Source: Elusimicrobiota bacterium
GTDB taxonomy: Bacteria; Elusimicrobiota; Elusimicrobia; FEN-1173
DNA length: 64,000 nucleotides
NCBI GenBank assembly: GCA_016721625.1
Contig: JADKHR010000001.1
Location: 620,001 to 684,000, forward strand
Direction of reading: 5' to 3'
A model generated the notes under the pieces. That model saw only the letters and a program-made list of their open reading frames with translations, was not told the origin of the DNA and ran no database searches. A program made the position numbers and the translations under genes. Positions 18,529 through 25,788 of the stretch are shown in pieces; positions within the stretch are counted from its first letter, which is position 1; each line of letters starts with the position of its first letter.

Positions 18529-19290
18529 TTAAAATTCCTTTTTGGAAAAAAGCGCCGAACTGAGCGCGAGGCAGGCCAGGGTGTAGAGAACGGCGTAGGC
18601 GGCGCCCCACGCAAGGGGGCCGGCCCCGAAGCCGGGAAGGTCCATGACGTCCCGGGCGTTCAGAAGGCTCAGTTTCGGCAGGAGAATCCCCAACCCCTTC
18701 GCCAGGAACTGGGCCACGGGGCCGGATTTCGAGGCCAGGTATTGGATCTCGCTTCCGAAGTGGCCCAGCACCCAAAAGAACATGGAGAACACCGCCGCCG
18801 TCGGCGCCGACGTGAAGGTCAGCGAACAGAGAAGGGTCAACGCCGTCATCACCATGATCTTCAGCCCCATCATCGGGATGGCCGCGAAAACCGCGGGTTC
18901 GGGTTTCCATCCTTTTACGAGGAGCAGGGAAATATGAAACACTTCCATCAGGGCGATGCTGGCCCCCACGGCGAGGAGCAGTCCCAGGAACCGTCCCGCC
19001 ACGTAATAGGGCCGCGGGAGGGGCCGGGTGAGAATCAGGTAGATGGTTTTCGATTCCATTTCTTCAAGCACCAGGGTCACCGCGCCGAAAAGCGCCGTCG
19101 CGAGGCCAAAGAGTTCCGCCGTGGCCAACCCCAAATCCAAGATCACGCGAACTTCCTGGTCTCCCGCCAGCGCGCCGAAAAGAAGAGAGGCGCCCATCAT
19201 CAAGAGGCCGAACAAAACCACCACGAGATAAAGCCGGTTCCTAAACTGCTGTAGAAACGTGTAACGGGCGATGGAGAGGATGGATTTCAT
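18529..19290 (-). CDS. ABC-2 type permease (NosY-like)
   Basis: 253 residues from the ATG at 19290, which shares a base with the TAA stop of the ATPase gene. It has six or so membrane segments, with the typical order SIARYTFLQQFRNRLYLVVV, then EEMESKTIYLILTRPLPRP in the first cytoplasmic loop, as in ABC2_membrane_2/NosY proteins. It forms a one-ATPase, one-permease exporter with the upstream gene. The substrate is unknown. Confidence 0.82.
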   Translation of the reverse strand: MKSILSIARYTFLQQFRNRLYLVVVLFGLLMMGASLLFGALAGDQEVRVILDLGLATAELFGLATALFGAVTLVLEEMESKTIYLILTRPLPRPYYVAGRFLGLLLAVGASIALMEVFHISLLLVKGWKPEPAVFAAIPMMGLKIMVMTALTLLCSLTFTSAPTAAVFSMFFWVLGHFGSEIQYLASKSGPVAQFLAKGLGILLPKLSLLNARDVMDLPGFGAGPLAWGAAYAVLYTLACLALSSALFSKKEF

Positions 19291-20054
19291 TATCGCACCT
19301 TGAGATGGTCCGGAGCGACGGTGGACACAAATATTTCTTCCAGCCGCCCATGTTCGTGGCCCCATTCCGATTGGTCGACGATGCGCGCCAAACGGCCGTT
19401 CACCAGGATGCCCACACGGTGGCACAACTTTTCCACCTCGGAGATGCTGTGGGAGGAGAAGAAGATCGTCTTTCCGTCGCGGTTCAAGCCCTGGATCAGC
19501 TCGCGCATTTCACGGAGGCCCAGGGGGTCGAGGCCGGTCACGGGTTCGTCCAAAACCATGAGTCGGGGGTTGTGGAGCATGGACTGGGCCAGCCCGATCC
19601 GTTGAAGCATGCCCTTGGAATATTCCCGCATGGCGCGATGGGCGTTCTGGGTCATGCGCACGGATTTCAGGACCTCTTCGATCCTCGCCGCCAGAAGGTT
19701 TTCCGGAATTCCCGAGAGCCGTCCATAAAACCGCAACACCTCGCGGCCCGAAAGATATTTGTAGAGGTAGGGGATTTCCGGCAGAAAACCGAGGACTCGT
19801 TTCGCTTCCGCCGAGCCGGCGTCCGCGCCGAACACTTTTGCCCGGCCGGCGGTGGGAAACAGGAGCCCCAGGACCAATTTGAGAGTCGTGGTTTTCCCTG
19901 ACCCGTTCAACCCGAGCAAACCAAAGACTTCGCCCGCCCGGACCGACAACGTCACGCCTTCCACGCCCAGGGTGGTCTTCACGCGCCCCAGGTGGGAGCG
20001 ACGGTAAATTTTCCCCAACCCCTCCAACTCAACCGCGGCCAAGGATTCGTTCAT
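19290..20054 (-). CDS. ABC transporter ATP-binding protein
   Basis: 254 residues. Walker A GLNGSGKTT near 45-53 (GLNG rather than GPNG), a signature reduced to EYSKGMLQRIGLAQ, Walker B LMVLDEPVTGLDPLG and the switch SSHSISEVE. The YSKGM..R signature is characteristic of the NosF/CcmA-like ATPases that pair with NosY-like permeases, and such a permease follows directly. It begins 7 bases after serA ends. Confidence 0.88.
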   Translation of the reverse strand: MNESLAAVELEGLGKIYRRSHLGRVKTTLGVEGVTLSVRAGEVFGLLGLNGSGKTTTLKLVLGLLFPTAGRAKVFGADAGSAEAKRVLGFLPEIPYLYKYLSGREVLRFYGRLSGIPENLLAARIEEVLKSVRMTQNAHRAMREYSKGMLQRIGLAQSMLHNPRLMVLDEPVTGLDPLGLREMRELIQGLNRDGKTIFFSSHSISEVEKLCHRVGILVNGRLARIVDQSEWGHEHGRLEEIFVSTVAPDHLKVR

Positions 20055-20061
20055 AGGGTGC

Positions 20062-21726
20062 CTAAATTTTAACCATTTTTGCGGAAAGAATGGAGGGGAA
20101 GGCCTTGACCTTGGCTAAAACCTCCGAGGAAGGGGCGCTGTCCACGCTCCAAAGCGAAACCGCCACGCCGCCGGGACGGTTCCGAGCGATGTCCATGCCC
20201 GCGATATTGATGCCAGCCGCCGAGAGAACGGAACCCGTGTGGCCCACCACACCGGGCCGGTCTTCGTTCGTCATCACAAGCAGGAACCCCTGGGGGTTGA
20301 CGTCCACCGGGAGGTCGTCGATGCGCACGAACCGCAAATCCCCCCGACCGTAGACGGTCCCCGCCAACTGGTGGGTTCCGGTGGCCGTGGTCGCTTCCAT
20401 CTCCAAAAGCGATGCATAGTCTTTGGCTTCCGCATGCACTTGCTCCTGGATCTGAAGCCCGCGCTGTTGCGCGAGAAGAAGAGCGTTCACCGGCGTGGCC
20501 GCCACGCCGAGACCCGAGAGGAACCCCGCCGCCGCCGTGGCGGTGTAAAGCGCCGGATTGACCCGGCCCAACTCGCCCGAGTATCGGAGCGAGAGCCGCA
20601 CGGGCTCGCCCTCCGCGATCTGGGCGAGGAAAGCCCCCTGCTTGTAAGCGAGCCCCACGAACGCCAACAACTGCGTTTGGCCCGCCACGTCCAGGGGCGG
20701 GAGGTTGACCGCTTGGCGGGCGAACCCGTTTTGAAAGAAGTCCACGATGGACTGGGACAATTCCGCCGCCACTTTCACCTGGGCTTCTTCCGTGGAGGCC
20801 CCGAGATGGGGAGTCAAAATGATTTCCGGGTGTTTCATGAGCGCGGAGGCCGGGTCCAGCGGCTCCTTCTCAAAAACGTCCAACGCGGCGCCTTTCACGT
20901 GCCCCTGCTCGACGGATTCGATCAGGGCTTTTTCGTCCACGATTCCCCCCCGCGCGCAGTTGATGATCCGGACGCCTTTTTTGGTTTTGGCCAACGTCTC
21001 GCGATTCAACAGTCCCCGGGTTTGATCCGTTAACGGCACGTGCACGGTGATAAAATCCGACTGAGCCAACAAATCGTCCAGCGTGACGAACGTGACGCCC
21101 GCTCGACGGCACCAGGACTCGTCCCCCAGGGGGTCGTAGGCCACCACCCGCATGGCCAGCCCCATCCCCCGCACCGCCACCTCGCGACCGATCCGGCCGA
21201 GCCCCAGGACGCCCAAGGTCTTCCCGGTGATCTCCGTGCCGACGAATTTGGAGCGTTCCCACTTGCCGGCCCGGGTGGAGGCATCCGCCTGGGGCACGTT
21301 CCGCGCCATGGCGAAGAGGAGCGCCAAGGTTTGTTCCGCCGCCGAAATGGTGTTGCCGCCGGGCACGTTGGCCACCACGATCCCGTGCCGGGACGCGGCG
21401 CCCAAATCAATGTTGTCCACGCCGGTCCCCGCCCGGCCGATGAACCGCAAGTTTTTGGCGGCGGCGATCACCTCGGCCGTGACTTTGGTTTCCGAGCGTA
21501 CGAGGAGGGCGTCGCACCCGGCCACTTCCCGGAGCAAATCCGCCCCTTTCAGGCCCGGCTTCACCGTGACGACGAAGTTCGCCTGCTGGCGAAGCGGAGC
21601 CAACCCCTCTTCCGAAATCGGATCGGAAACGAAAACGTGAATAGCCATGGGATTTTGTTCGCGTGGCCAGGCCAGCAGCGCTGCGGACGAGGCGGTAATG
21701 GGGGTGATCAACTGTTGTTTTGTCAT
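20062..21726 (-). CDS. serA: D-3-phosphoglycerate dehydrogenase
   Basis: Catalyses the first step of serine synthesis, oxidation of 3-phosphoglycerate. The catalytic core has GRAGTGVDNID, the NAD site LGLGRIGREVA, NCARGGIVDE with the substrate Arg, and LTPHLGAST with the catalytic His. An allosteric-substrate-binding domain and a C-terminal ACT domain (NEDRPGVVGHTGSVLSAAGI) follow, giving the long form subject to serine feedback. The start is open. The ATG at 21726 has a strong GGGAGG six bases upstream and adds 26 residues (MTKQQLITPI...). The ATG at 21648, where homologs usually begin (MAIHVFVSD), has no Shine-Dalgarno. I annotate the longer form and flag the extension. Confidence 0.93.
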   Translation of the reverse strand: MTKQQLITPITASSAALLAWPREQNPMAIHVFVSDPISEEGLAPLRQQANFVVTVKPGLKGADLLREVAGCDALLVRSETKVTAEVIAAAKNLRFIGRAGTGVDNIDLGAASRHGIVVANVPGGNTISAAEQTLALLFAMARNVPQADASTRAGKWERSKFVGTEITGKTLGVLGLGRIGREVAVRGMGLAMRVVAYDPLGDESWCRRAGVTFVTLDDLLAQSDFITVHVPLTDQTRGLLNRETLAKTKKGVRIINCARGGIVDEKALIESVEQGHVKGAALDVFEKEPLDPASALMKHPEIILTPHLGASTEEAQVKVAAELSQSIVDFFQNGFARQAVNLPPLDVAGQTQLLAFVGLAYKQGAFLAQIAEGEPVRLSLRYSGELGRVNPALYTATAAAGFLSGLGVAATPVNALLLAQQRGLQIQEQVHAEAKDYASLLEMEATTATGTHQLAGTVYGRGDLRFVRIDDLPVDVNPQGFLLVMTNEDRPGVVGHTGSVLSAAGINIAGMDIARNRPGGVAVSLWSVDSAPSSEVLAKVKAFPSILSAKMVKI

Positions 21727-21776
21727 GGACGGCCTCCCGGGATTAATAATCGGTGAACGAACGAAGAGCCATGGGC

Positions 21777-23036
21777 TCAAGCGGATTTCTTGATGTCCGC
21801 AAACATCCGAATGGGCTCTTTTTTACGGGACACGACGTCTTTGTCCACCAACACCCGCTGAAGCCCGTTCTGTTCGGGCAGTTCGTACATCGTGTCCAGC
21901 AGAAGAGCCTCAAGAATGGAACGGAGTCCCCGGGCGCCGGAACCCCGCTGGATCGCGAGTTTAGCGATGGCGTCCAAGCTGTCTTTGGTGAAACTCAGTT
22001 CCACCCCTTCCAGGGCGAACATTTTTTGGTATTGCTTGACGAAAGCGTTCTTGGGTTTGGTTAAAACGTCCACCAAGGCTCCCACGTCTAAATTGTCGAG
22101 AGTCGCCAGCACCGGCAGACGGCCCACCAGTTCCGGGATCAAGCCGTATTGGATCAAATCTTCCGGTTGCACTTTTCGGAGAACGTCGCCCAGGTTCATG
22201 CGCCGCTTCGGTTTCGGCTCCACGCCGAAGCCCACGCCGAATTCCCCCAAGCGCTGTTCGATGACTTTATCCAGGCCCTCAAAGGCGCCCCCGCAAATGA
22301 ACAAAATGTTGGTGGTGTTCACCTGAATATATTCCTGCTGGGGATGCTTTCGCCCGCCTTGGGGCGGCACGGAGGCGACGGTTCCCTCGAGAATTTTCAA
22401 GAGAGCCTGTTGCACCCCCTCGCCGGAAACGTCGCGGGTGATGGAGGGCGAATCCGCTTTCCGGGAGGTCTTATCGATTTCGTCCACATAGATGATGCCG
22501 CGCTCCGCGCGTTTCACGTCGTACTTCGCGTTCTGAAGCAAGCGGAGGACGATGTTCTCCACGTCTTCCCCCACATAGCCGGCTTCGGTCAGGGTGGTGG
22601 CGTCGGCGATGGCGAAAGGCACGTGCAGCAACCGCGCCAGGGTTTGCGCCATCAGCGTTTTCCCGGTGCCCGTGGGGCCGATGAACATGACGTTGGATTT
22701 TTGGAGTTCCACCTCGGGGGACATTTCCCGCGAGCTGGCTTCGATCCGGCGGTAGTGGTTGTAGACCGCCACGGAAAGGATCCGTTTCGCCTGTTCCTGC
22801 CCGATCACGTAATCGTCCAACACCTTCTTGATCTCCGAGGGTTTGGGCAGGGCTCGTTGCTCGCGGCGCTCCTCCTCCTCGTTCAACCGCGTCAGGAGCG
22901 CGTGGGAGTTTCGCACGCAATCTTCGCAAACGTAGATCCCCTGCCCCCCGATGAGCCGGAGCCCCTCGCGTTTTCCCTTGCCGCAGAAAACGCATTGGGA
23001 GATGTCTTTGCCTTCTTTGCCGATGGGGGTCGTCAT
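21777..23036 (-). CDS. clpX: ClpX, ATP-dependent unfoldase subunit of ClpXP
   Basis: 419 residues, normal length. The N-terminal C4 zinc finger (CVFCGKGKREG...VCEDC) is complete. Then come Walker A GPTGTGKT, the pore loop GYVGEDVE, Walker B IIYVDEIDK, sensor and R-finger regions, and the IGF-type loop region that docks on ClpP. It feeds unfolded, tagged proteins into ClpP. The order trigger factor, clpP, clpX is the common bacterial arrangement, with only 45 bases between clpP and clpX. Confidence 0.96.
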   Translation of the reverse strand: MTTPIGKEGKDISQCVFCGKGKREGLRLIGGQGIYVCEDCVRNSHALLTRLNEEEERREQRALPKPSEIKKVLDDYVIGQEQAKRILSVAVYNHYRRIEASSREMSPEVELQKSNVMFIGPTGTGKTLMAQTLARLLHVPFAIADATTLTEAGYVGEDVENIVLRLLQNAKYDVKRAERGIIYVDEIDKTSRKADSPSITRDVSGEGVQQALLKILEGTVASVPPQGGRKHPQQEYIQVNTTNILFICGGAFEGLDKVIEQRLGEFGVGFGVEPKPKRRMNLGDVLRKVQPEDLIQYGLIPELVGRLPVLATLDNLDVGALVDVLTKPKNAFVKQYQKMFALEGVELSFTKDSLDAIAKLAIQRGSGARGLRSILEALLLDTMYELPEQNGLQRVLVDKDVVSRKKEPIRMFADIKKSA

Positions 23037-23081
23037 GGGATTCCTTCGCCCGAGAGTTGGGTGGGGCCGACGGTTTCGGTT

Positions 23082-23690
23082 TTACTTGCGCGGAGCGAAG
23101 ACCTCGTCCACCAGGCCGTATTCTTTGGCCTCCTGGGACGACATGTAAAAATTGCGCTCGCAATCCGCGCGAACTTTATCAAAGGGCTGGCCGGTGTGCT
23201 TGGCCAAGATTTCCGTCAAGCGAACCTTCGTGTTCTCCAGTTCCTTGGCTTCAATGGCGATGTCGGTCACCTGCCCCGAAACCCCTTCGCCGTAAATCAA
23301 AGGCTGGTGGATCATCATGCGGGCGTTGGGAAGGGCATAGCGTTTCCCTTTTTTTCCCGCCGCGAGAAGAAGAGCCCCGAAGGACATGGCCATGCCCAGG
23401 CAAATCGTCGAAATGGGCGCCCGGATGTATTGCATGGTGTCGTAGACCGCCAACCCCGCTGTCACCATCCCTCCCGGCGAGTTGATGTAGAGGTTGATTT
23501 CCCGCTCCGGATCTTCCGCTTCCAGATAAAGCAGTTGAGCGATGATCGCGTTGGCCGAGTCCGTGTCAATGGCCCCGCCGTACCCGCCGATGAAAATGAT
23601 CCGGTCCCGGAGAAGCCGGGAGTAAATATCGTAACCGACGGCGGCGCCTTGGTTCCATCGCTCAATGATCGTGGGAATCATGCTGGGCAT
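23082..23690 (-). CDS. clpP: ClpP protease subunit, catalytic Asp replaced by Asn
   Basis: 202 residues, the proteolytic chamber of ClpXP. The nucleophile is Ser103 in GMAMSFGALLL and the base is His128 in MMIHQPL, 25 residues apart as in E. coli ClpP (97 and 122). The third triad position, Asp171 of E. coli (ERDTERD), aligns with Asn180 here (RADCERNFYMS), allowing for a three-residue insertion after His128. The core is otherwise well conserved. It probably remains active with a Ser-His-Asn arrangement, but the change is worth noting. It lies between tig and clpX. Confidence 0.94.
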   Translation of the reverse strand: MPSMIPTIIERWNQGAAVGYDIYSRLLRDRIIFIGGYGGAIDTDSANAIIAQLLYLEAEDPEREINLYINSPGGMVTAGLAVYDTMQYIRAPISTICLGMAMSFGALLLAAGKKGKRYALPNARMMIHQPLIYGEGVSGQVTDIAIEAKELENTKVRLTEILAKHTGQPFDKVRADCERNFYMSSQEAKEYGLVDEVFAPRK

Positions 23691-23704
23691 TTAAGTGTCT
23701 CCTT

Positions 23705-25091
23705 TTACGACCGCACTTCAGATGCGGGCGCCTCAGTGATTTTAGCGTTTTGGATAAGGAAATCAAACAACCGTTCTTCCCGCAATTGAGCCTTCACGTT
23801 GTCCCGCCGGGACCGCATCCAGGTCTCCACTTCCGCGCGTTGATCCGGCCGGGCGCCGCCCAGAATTTTCTCAATGTGGGCGTCCACGTCCTCGTCCGAC
23901 ACCGCCACTTTTTCTTGCTCCAAGATCTTCCCAAGAATATAGGAAAGCCGAACCTGGCGTTCCGCCTCGGGGCGGGTTTTTTTCGAACATCTTGGGTTCC
24001 TGGGCCTGCCAATCCGCCGCCGTCGCCCCGCGTTCTTTCAAAAATTCCTTCAGCCGTTCCGTCAACTGCTTGGCCCGCTCCTCCACCTGGGACGACGGCA
24101 CGTCGAAGACGTTCCGCTGGAGGAGTTCATCCACCACCTGTTTTTCAAGGTCCTGCCGTTCGGCCCGCGTGCGTCCGGTCTCGAGATCCTTGCGGACGCT
24201 TTCTTTGACCTCCGCCAGATCCTTCGCCCCGATATCCTTGGCGAACTCGTCGTCCAAAACCGGATATTCTTTTTCTTTGATGGCCGTCACGGTGGCTTTG
24301 AAGTTCACGGTTTTCCCCGCGAGATCCTTCTGGGGATGTTCCGCAGGAAACTTCACGGGGATATCCCGCGTTTCCCCATCCTTCGCCCCCAAAAGCCCCT
24401 CCGTGAACCCTTCCACGTTTTGGGCCGCTCCCATTTCGATCAACTGCTGGGTGGCCTTTCCGTTCCGGACCGGAACCCCGTCGAGAAAGCTTTCGTAATC
24501 CACCACCACAAAATGCTTCTTTTCAACCGTCCCGTCTTTGGAAAGGACCAGCTTCGCATGGCTCTCCCGAATCTCCGCTAGGCGTTTTTCGATGTCCGCC
24601 TCCAGCGGAACGGGGGTTTTCTTCACCAACGGAAGGCCCGCGTAGTCCTTCACTTTCGCTTCCGGCGCGCACTCAACCTTCAGTTCGAAACGCAGGGGCT
24701 TCCCCGGTTCCCCGACAATTTTATCCACCACGGGCGCGCTCACCCCGGCCACCTTCTCCTTTGTGAGCGCGTCGTAAATCGATTCCCGCAACAGATGATC
24801 CACGGCGTCTTCCCACGCCGCGTCATGAAAATTCTTTTTGACCATATCGAGCGGCGCCTTGCCGGGCCGAAATCCCGGGAGCTTCACTTTCGCCTGAACG
24901 CGGCGATAGGACTCCTCGGTGGCCTCCTGAACCCTGACGGCCGGAACTTCCACGCTCATGACCACCGAACAGGCCGCCCGGTCCTTCACTTTCACCGTGA
25001 GCCCATCGGACACCGCCGCCGGCGCCGCGGCCTTTTCCCCATCCGCCGTTTCGCTCGTTAAAGGTTTCTCTTTTTTCTTCCAACCGAACAT
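23705..25091 (-). CDS. tig: Trigger factor, interrupted by one frameshift
   Basis: A ribosome-associated chaperone and prolyl isomerase, about 461 residues once the frame is restored. The start is the ATG at 25091 (MFGWKKKEK); the N-terminus carries an unusual Lys/Ala-rich extension of about 35 residues before the ribosome-binding domain, whose signature is PGFRPGKAPLD. The PPIase domain follows (VVVDYESFLDG...GLLGAKDGETRDI) and then the helical arms. The frame breaks at a run of seven T at 23977-23983 (+ strand). With six, the protein reads on as MFEKTRPEAERQVRLSYILG and ends at 23705 with a normal C-terminus. As read, the product would end in about 25 foreign residues. tig is followed at once by clpP and clpX. 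Confidence 0.9.
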
Positions 25092-25141
25092 AGAGGTTTC
25101 CTCTTGAAGAAAGGATGAACAACACGCGCCCACCAAACATT

Positions 25142-25223
25142 TGCGAGGGAAGGGACTCGAACCCTCAAGCCTTTCGGCATACGGTCCTAAGCCGTACGCG
25201 TCTGCCAGTTCCGCCACCCTCGC
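25142..25223 (-). tRNA. tRNA-Leu (TAG)
   Basis: 82 nt with a long variable arm (TGCCGAAAGGC region), as expected for type II tRNA-Leu. The acceptor GCGAGGG pairs with CCCTCGC, discriminator A. The anticodon stem ACGG/CCGT encloses CTTAGGA with anticodon TAG at 25187-25189. The T arm is GAGGG TTCGAGT CCCTT. CCA is not encoded. It lies about 50 bases upstream of trigger factor on the same strand. Confidence 0.93.
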
Positions 25224-25511
25224 TCAGATCCGAACGATTTTTAAACCACTTTCGCTGCCGTCGCCCTTCAGGCTTCTAAAGCGATTTCCCTCTCCCGCCT
25301 GCGGGAGAGGGGGAGGGAGAGGGGCTTGCCTCAATAACCTCAGACCTCCCGAAATTCCTCAACCATCCTGTCTGGGCCATGGGGGACTTCCCCTTCCCCC
25401 GCCGCCTATCAGCGGCTCCTCCAGGGGCCGGCCGCCCTCGCTTCTTCTGCCCATGGGCAGCGCTCGGGTCGTCTGCAAGTCCCCGCTGTTCTTTCTTTCA
25501 ACCATCCTGTT
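25224..25511 (-). other. 288-base spacer between tRNA-Leu and tRNA-Lys with hairpins and a tRNA-Lys 3'-end copy
   Basis: No gene is visible. It holds a perfect 9-bp palindrome at 25290-25309 (CTCTCCCGC, two bases, GCGGGAGAG), a hairpin GCCGC/GCGGC near 25401-25417, the palindrome CTGCCCATGGGCAG near 25447-25460, and a truncated copy of the tRNA-Lys 3' end at 25360-25389. It looks like a decayed tRNA or integration scar rather than coding DNA. Confidence 0.6.
25360..25389 (-). repeat. Partial duplicate of the tRNA-Lys 3' end
   Basis: 30 bases, identical except one to 25499-25528. Read on the - strand, both copies contain the last 17 nt of tRNA-Lys (AAGTCCCCCATGGCCCA) followed by a 13-base trailer (GACAGGATGGTTG or AACAGGATGGTTG). 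This copy has no 5' half. Confidence 0.8.
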
Positions 25512-25583
25512 TGGGCCATGGGGGACTTGCACCCTCAGCCTCGCGCTTAAGAGGCGCTTGCTCTACTGTTGAGCTAATGGCCC
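25512..25583 (-). tRNA. tRNA-Lys (CTT)
   Basis: 72 nt. The acceptor GGGCCAT pairs with ATGGCCC, discriminator A. The D arm is GCTC/GAGC, the anticodon loop CTCTTAA, anticodon CTT at 25549-25551. Two pairs are imperfect: 27-43 is A-G and one T-stem pair is A-C (GAGGG/CCCCC), with T loop TGCAAGT. The gene may still work, but the stems are weaker than in its neighbours. The flanks extend the acceptor stem outward by about 13 bp. Confidence 0.85.
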
Positions 25584-25607
25584 AGACAGGGTGGTTAAAA
25601 TGAAATG

Positions 25608-25681
25608 CGCGCCCGGAGAGACTTGAACTCCCAACCCTCTGCTCCGAAGGCAGATGCTCTATCCAATTGAGCTACGGGCGC
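25608..25681 (-). tRNA. tRNA-Arg (TCG)
   Basis: 74 nt. The acceptor GCGCCCG pairs with CGGGCGC, discriminator G. The anticodon stem TCTGC/GCAGA encloses CTTCGGA, anticodon TCG at 25645-25647. The D and T arms are regular. CCA is not encoded. It is the first tRNA of the Arg-Lys-Leu run in transcription order. Confidence 0.92.
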
Positions 25682-25696
25682 AAAAGGCGTCGGGGT

Positions 25697-25732
25697 AAAA
25701 AAAAATCCCCGGCTTTAAAAGGCAACCGGGGG
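25697..25732 (-). terminator. Rho-independent terminator after the GH57 gene
   Basis: On the - strand, CCCCGG pairs with CCGGGG around a 14-base centre and is followed by ATTTTTTTTT. It lies 57 bases past the GH57 stop and 16 bases before tRNA-Arg, so it separates the glycogen operon from the tRNAs. Confidence 0.8.
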
Positions 25733-25788
25733 TTGTTCCCGTAGAGAGAGTATACAAAAAGCCGGGCGTTTCTGAAAAGTTCTGGAAC

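Noticed and set aside
25360..25528. Attachment site of a resident integrative element
   Set aside because: The repeats are only about 140 bases apart with no integrase or cargo between them; at most a scar.
25733..25788. Promoter for the tRNA run (TATACT near 25757)
   Set aside because: The T-rich terminator at 25697-25732 would stop its transcript before tRNA-Arg, and no -35 is visible.
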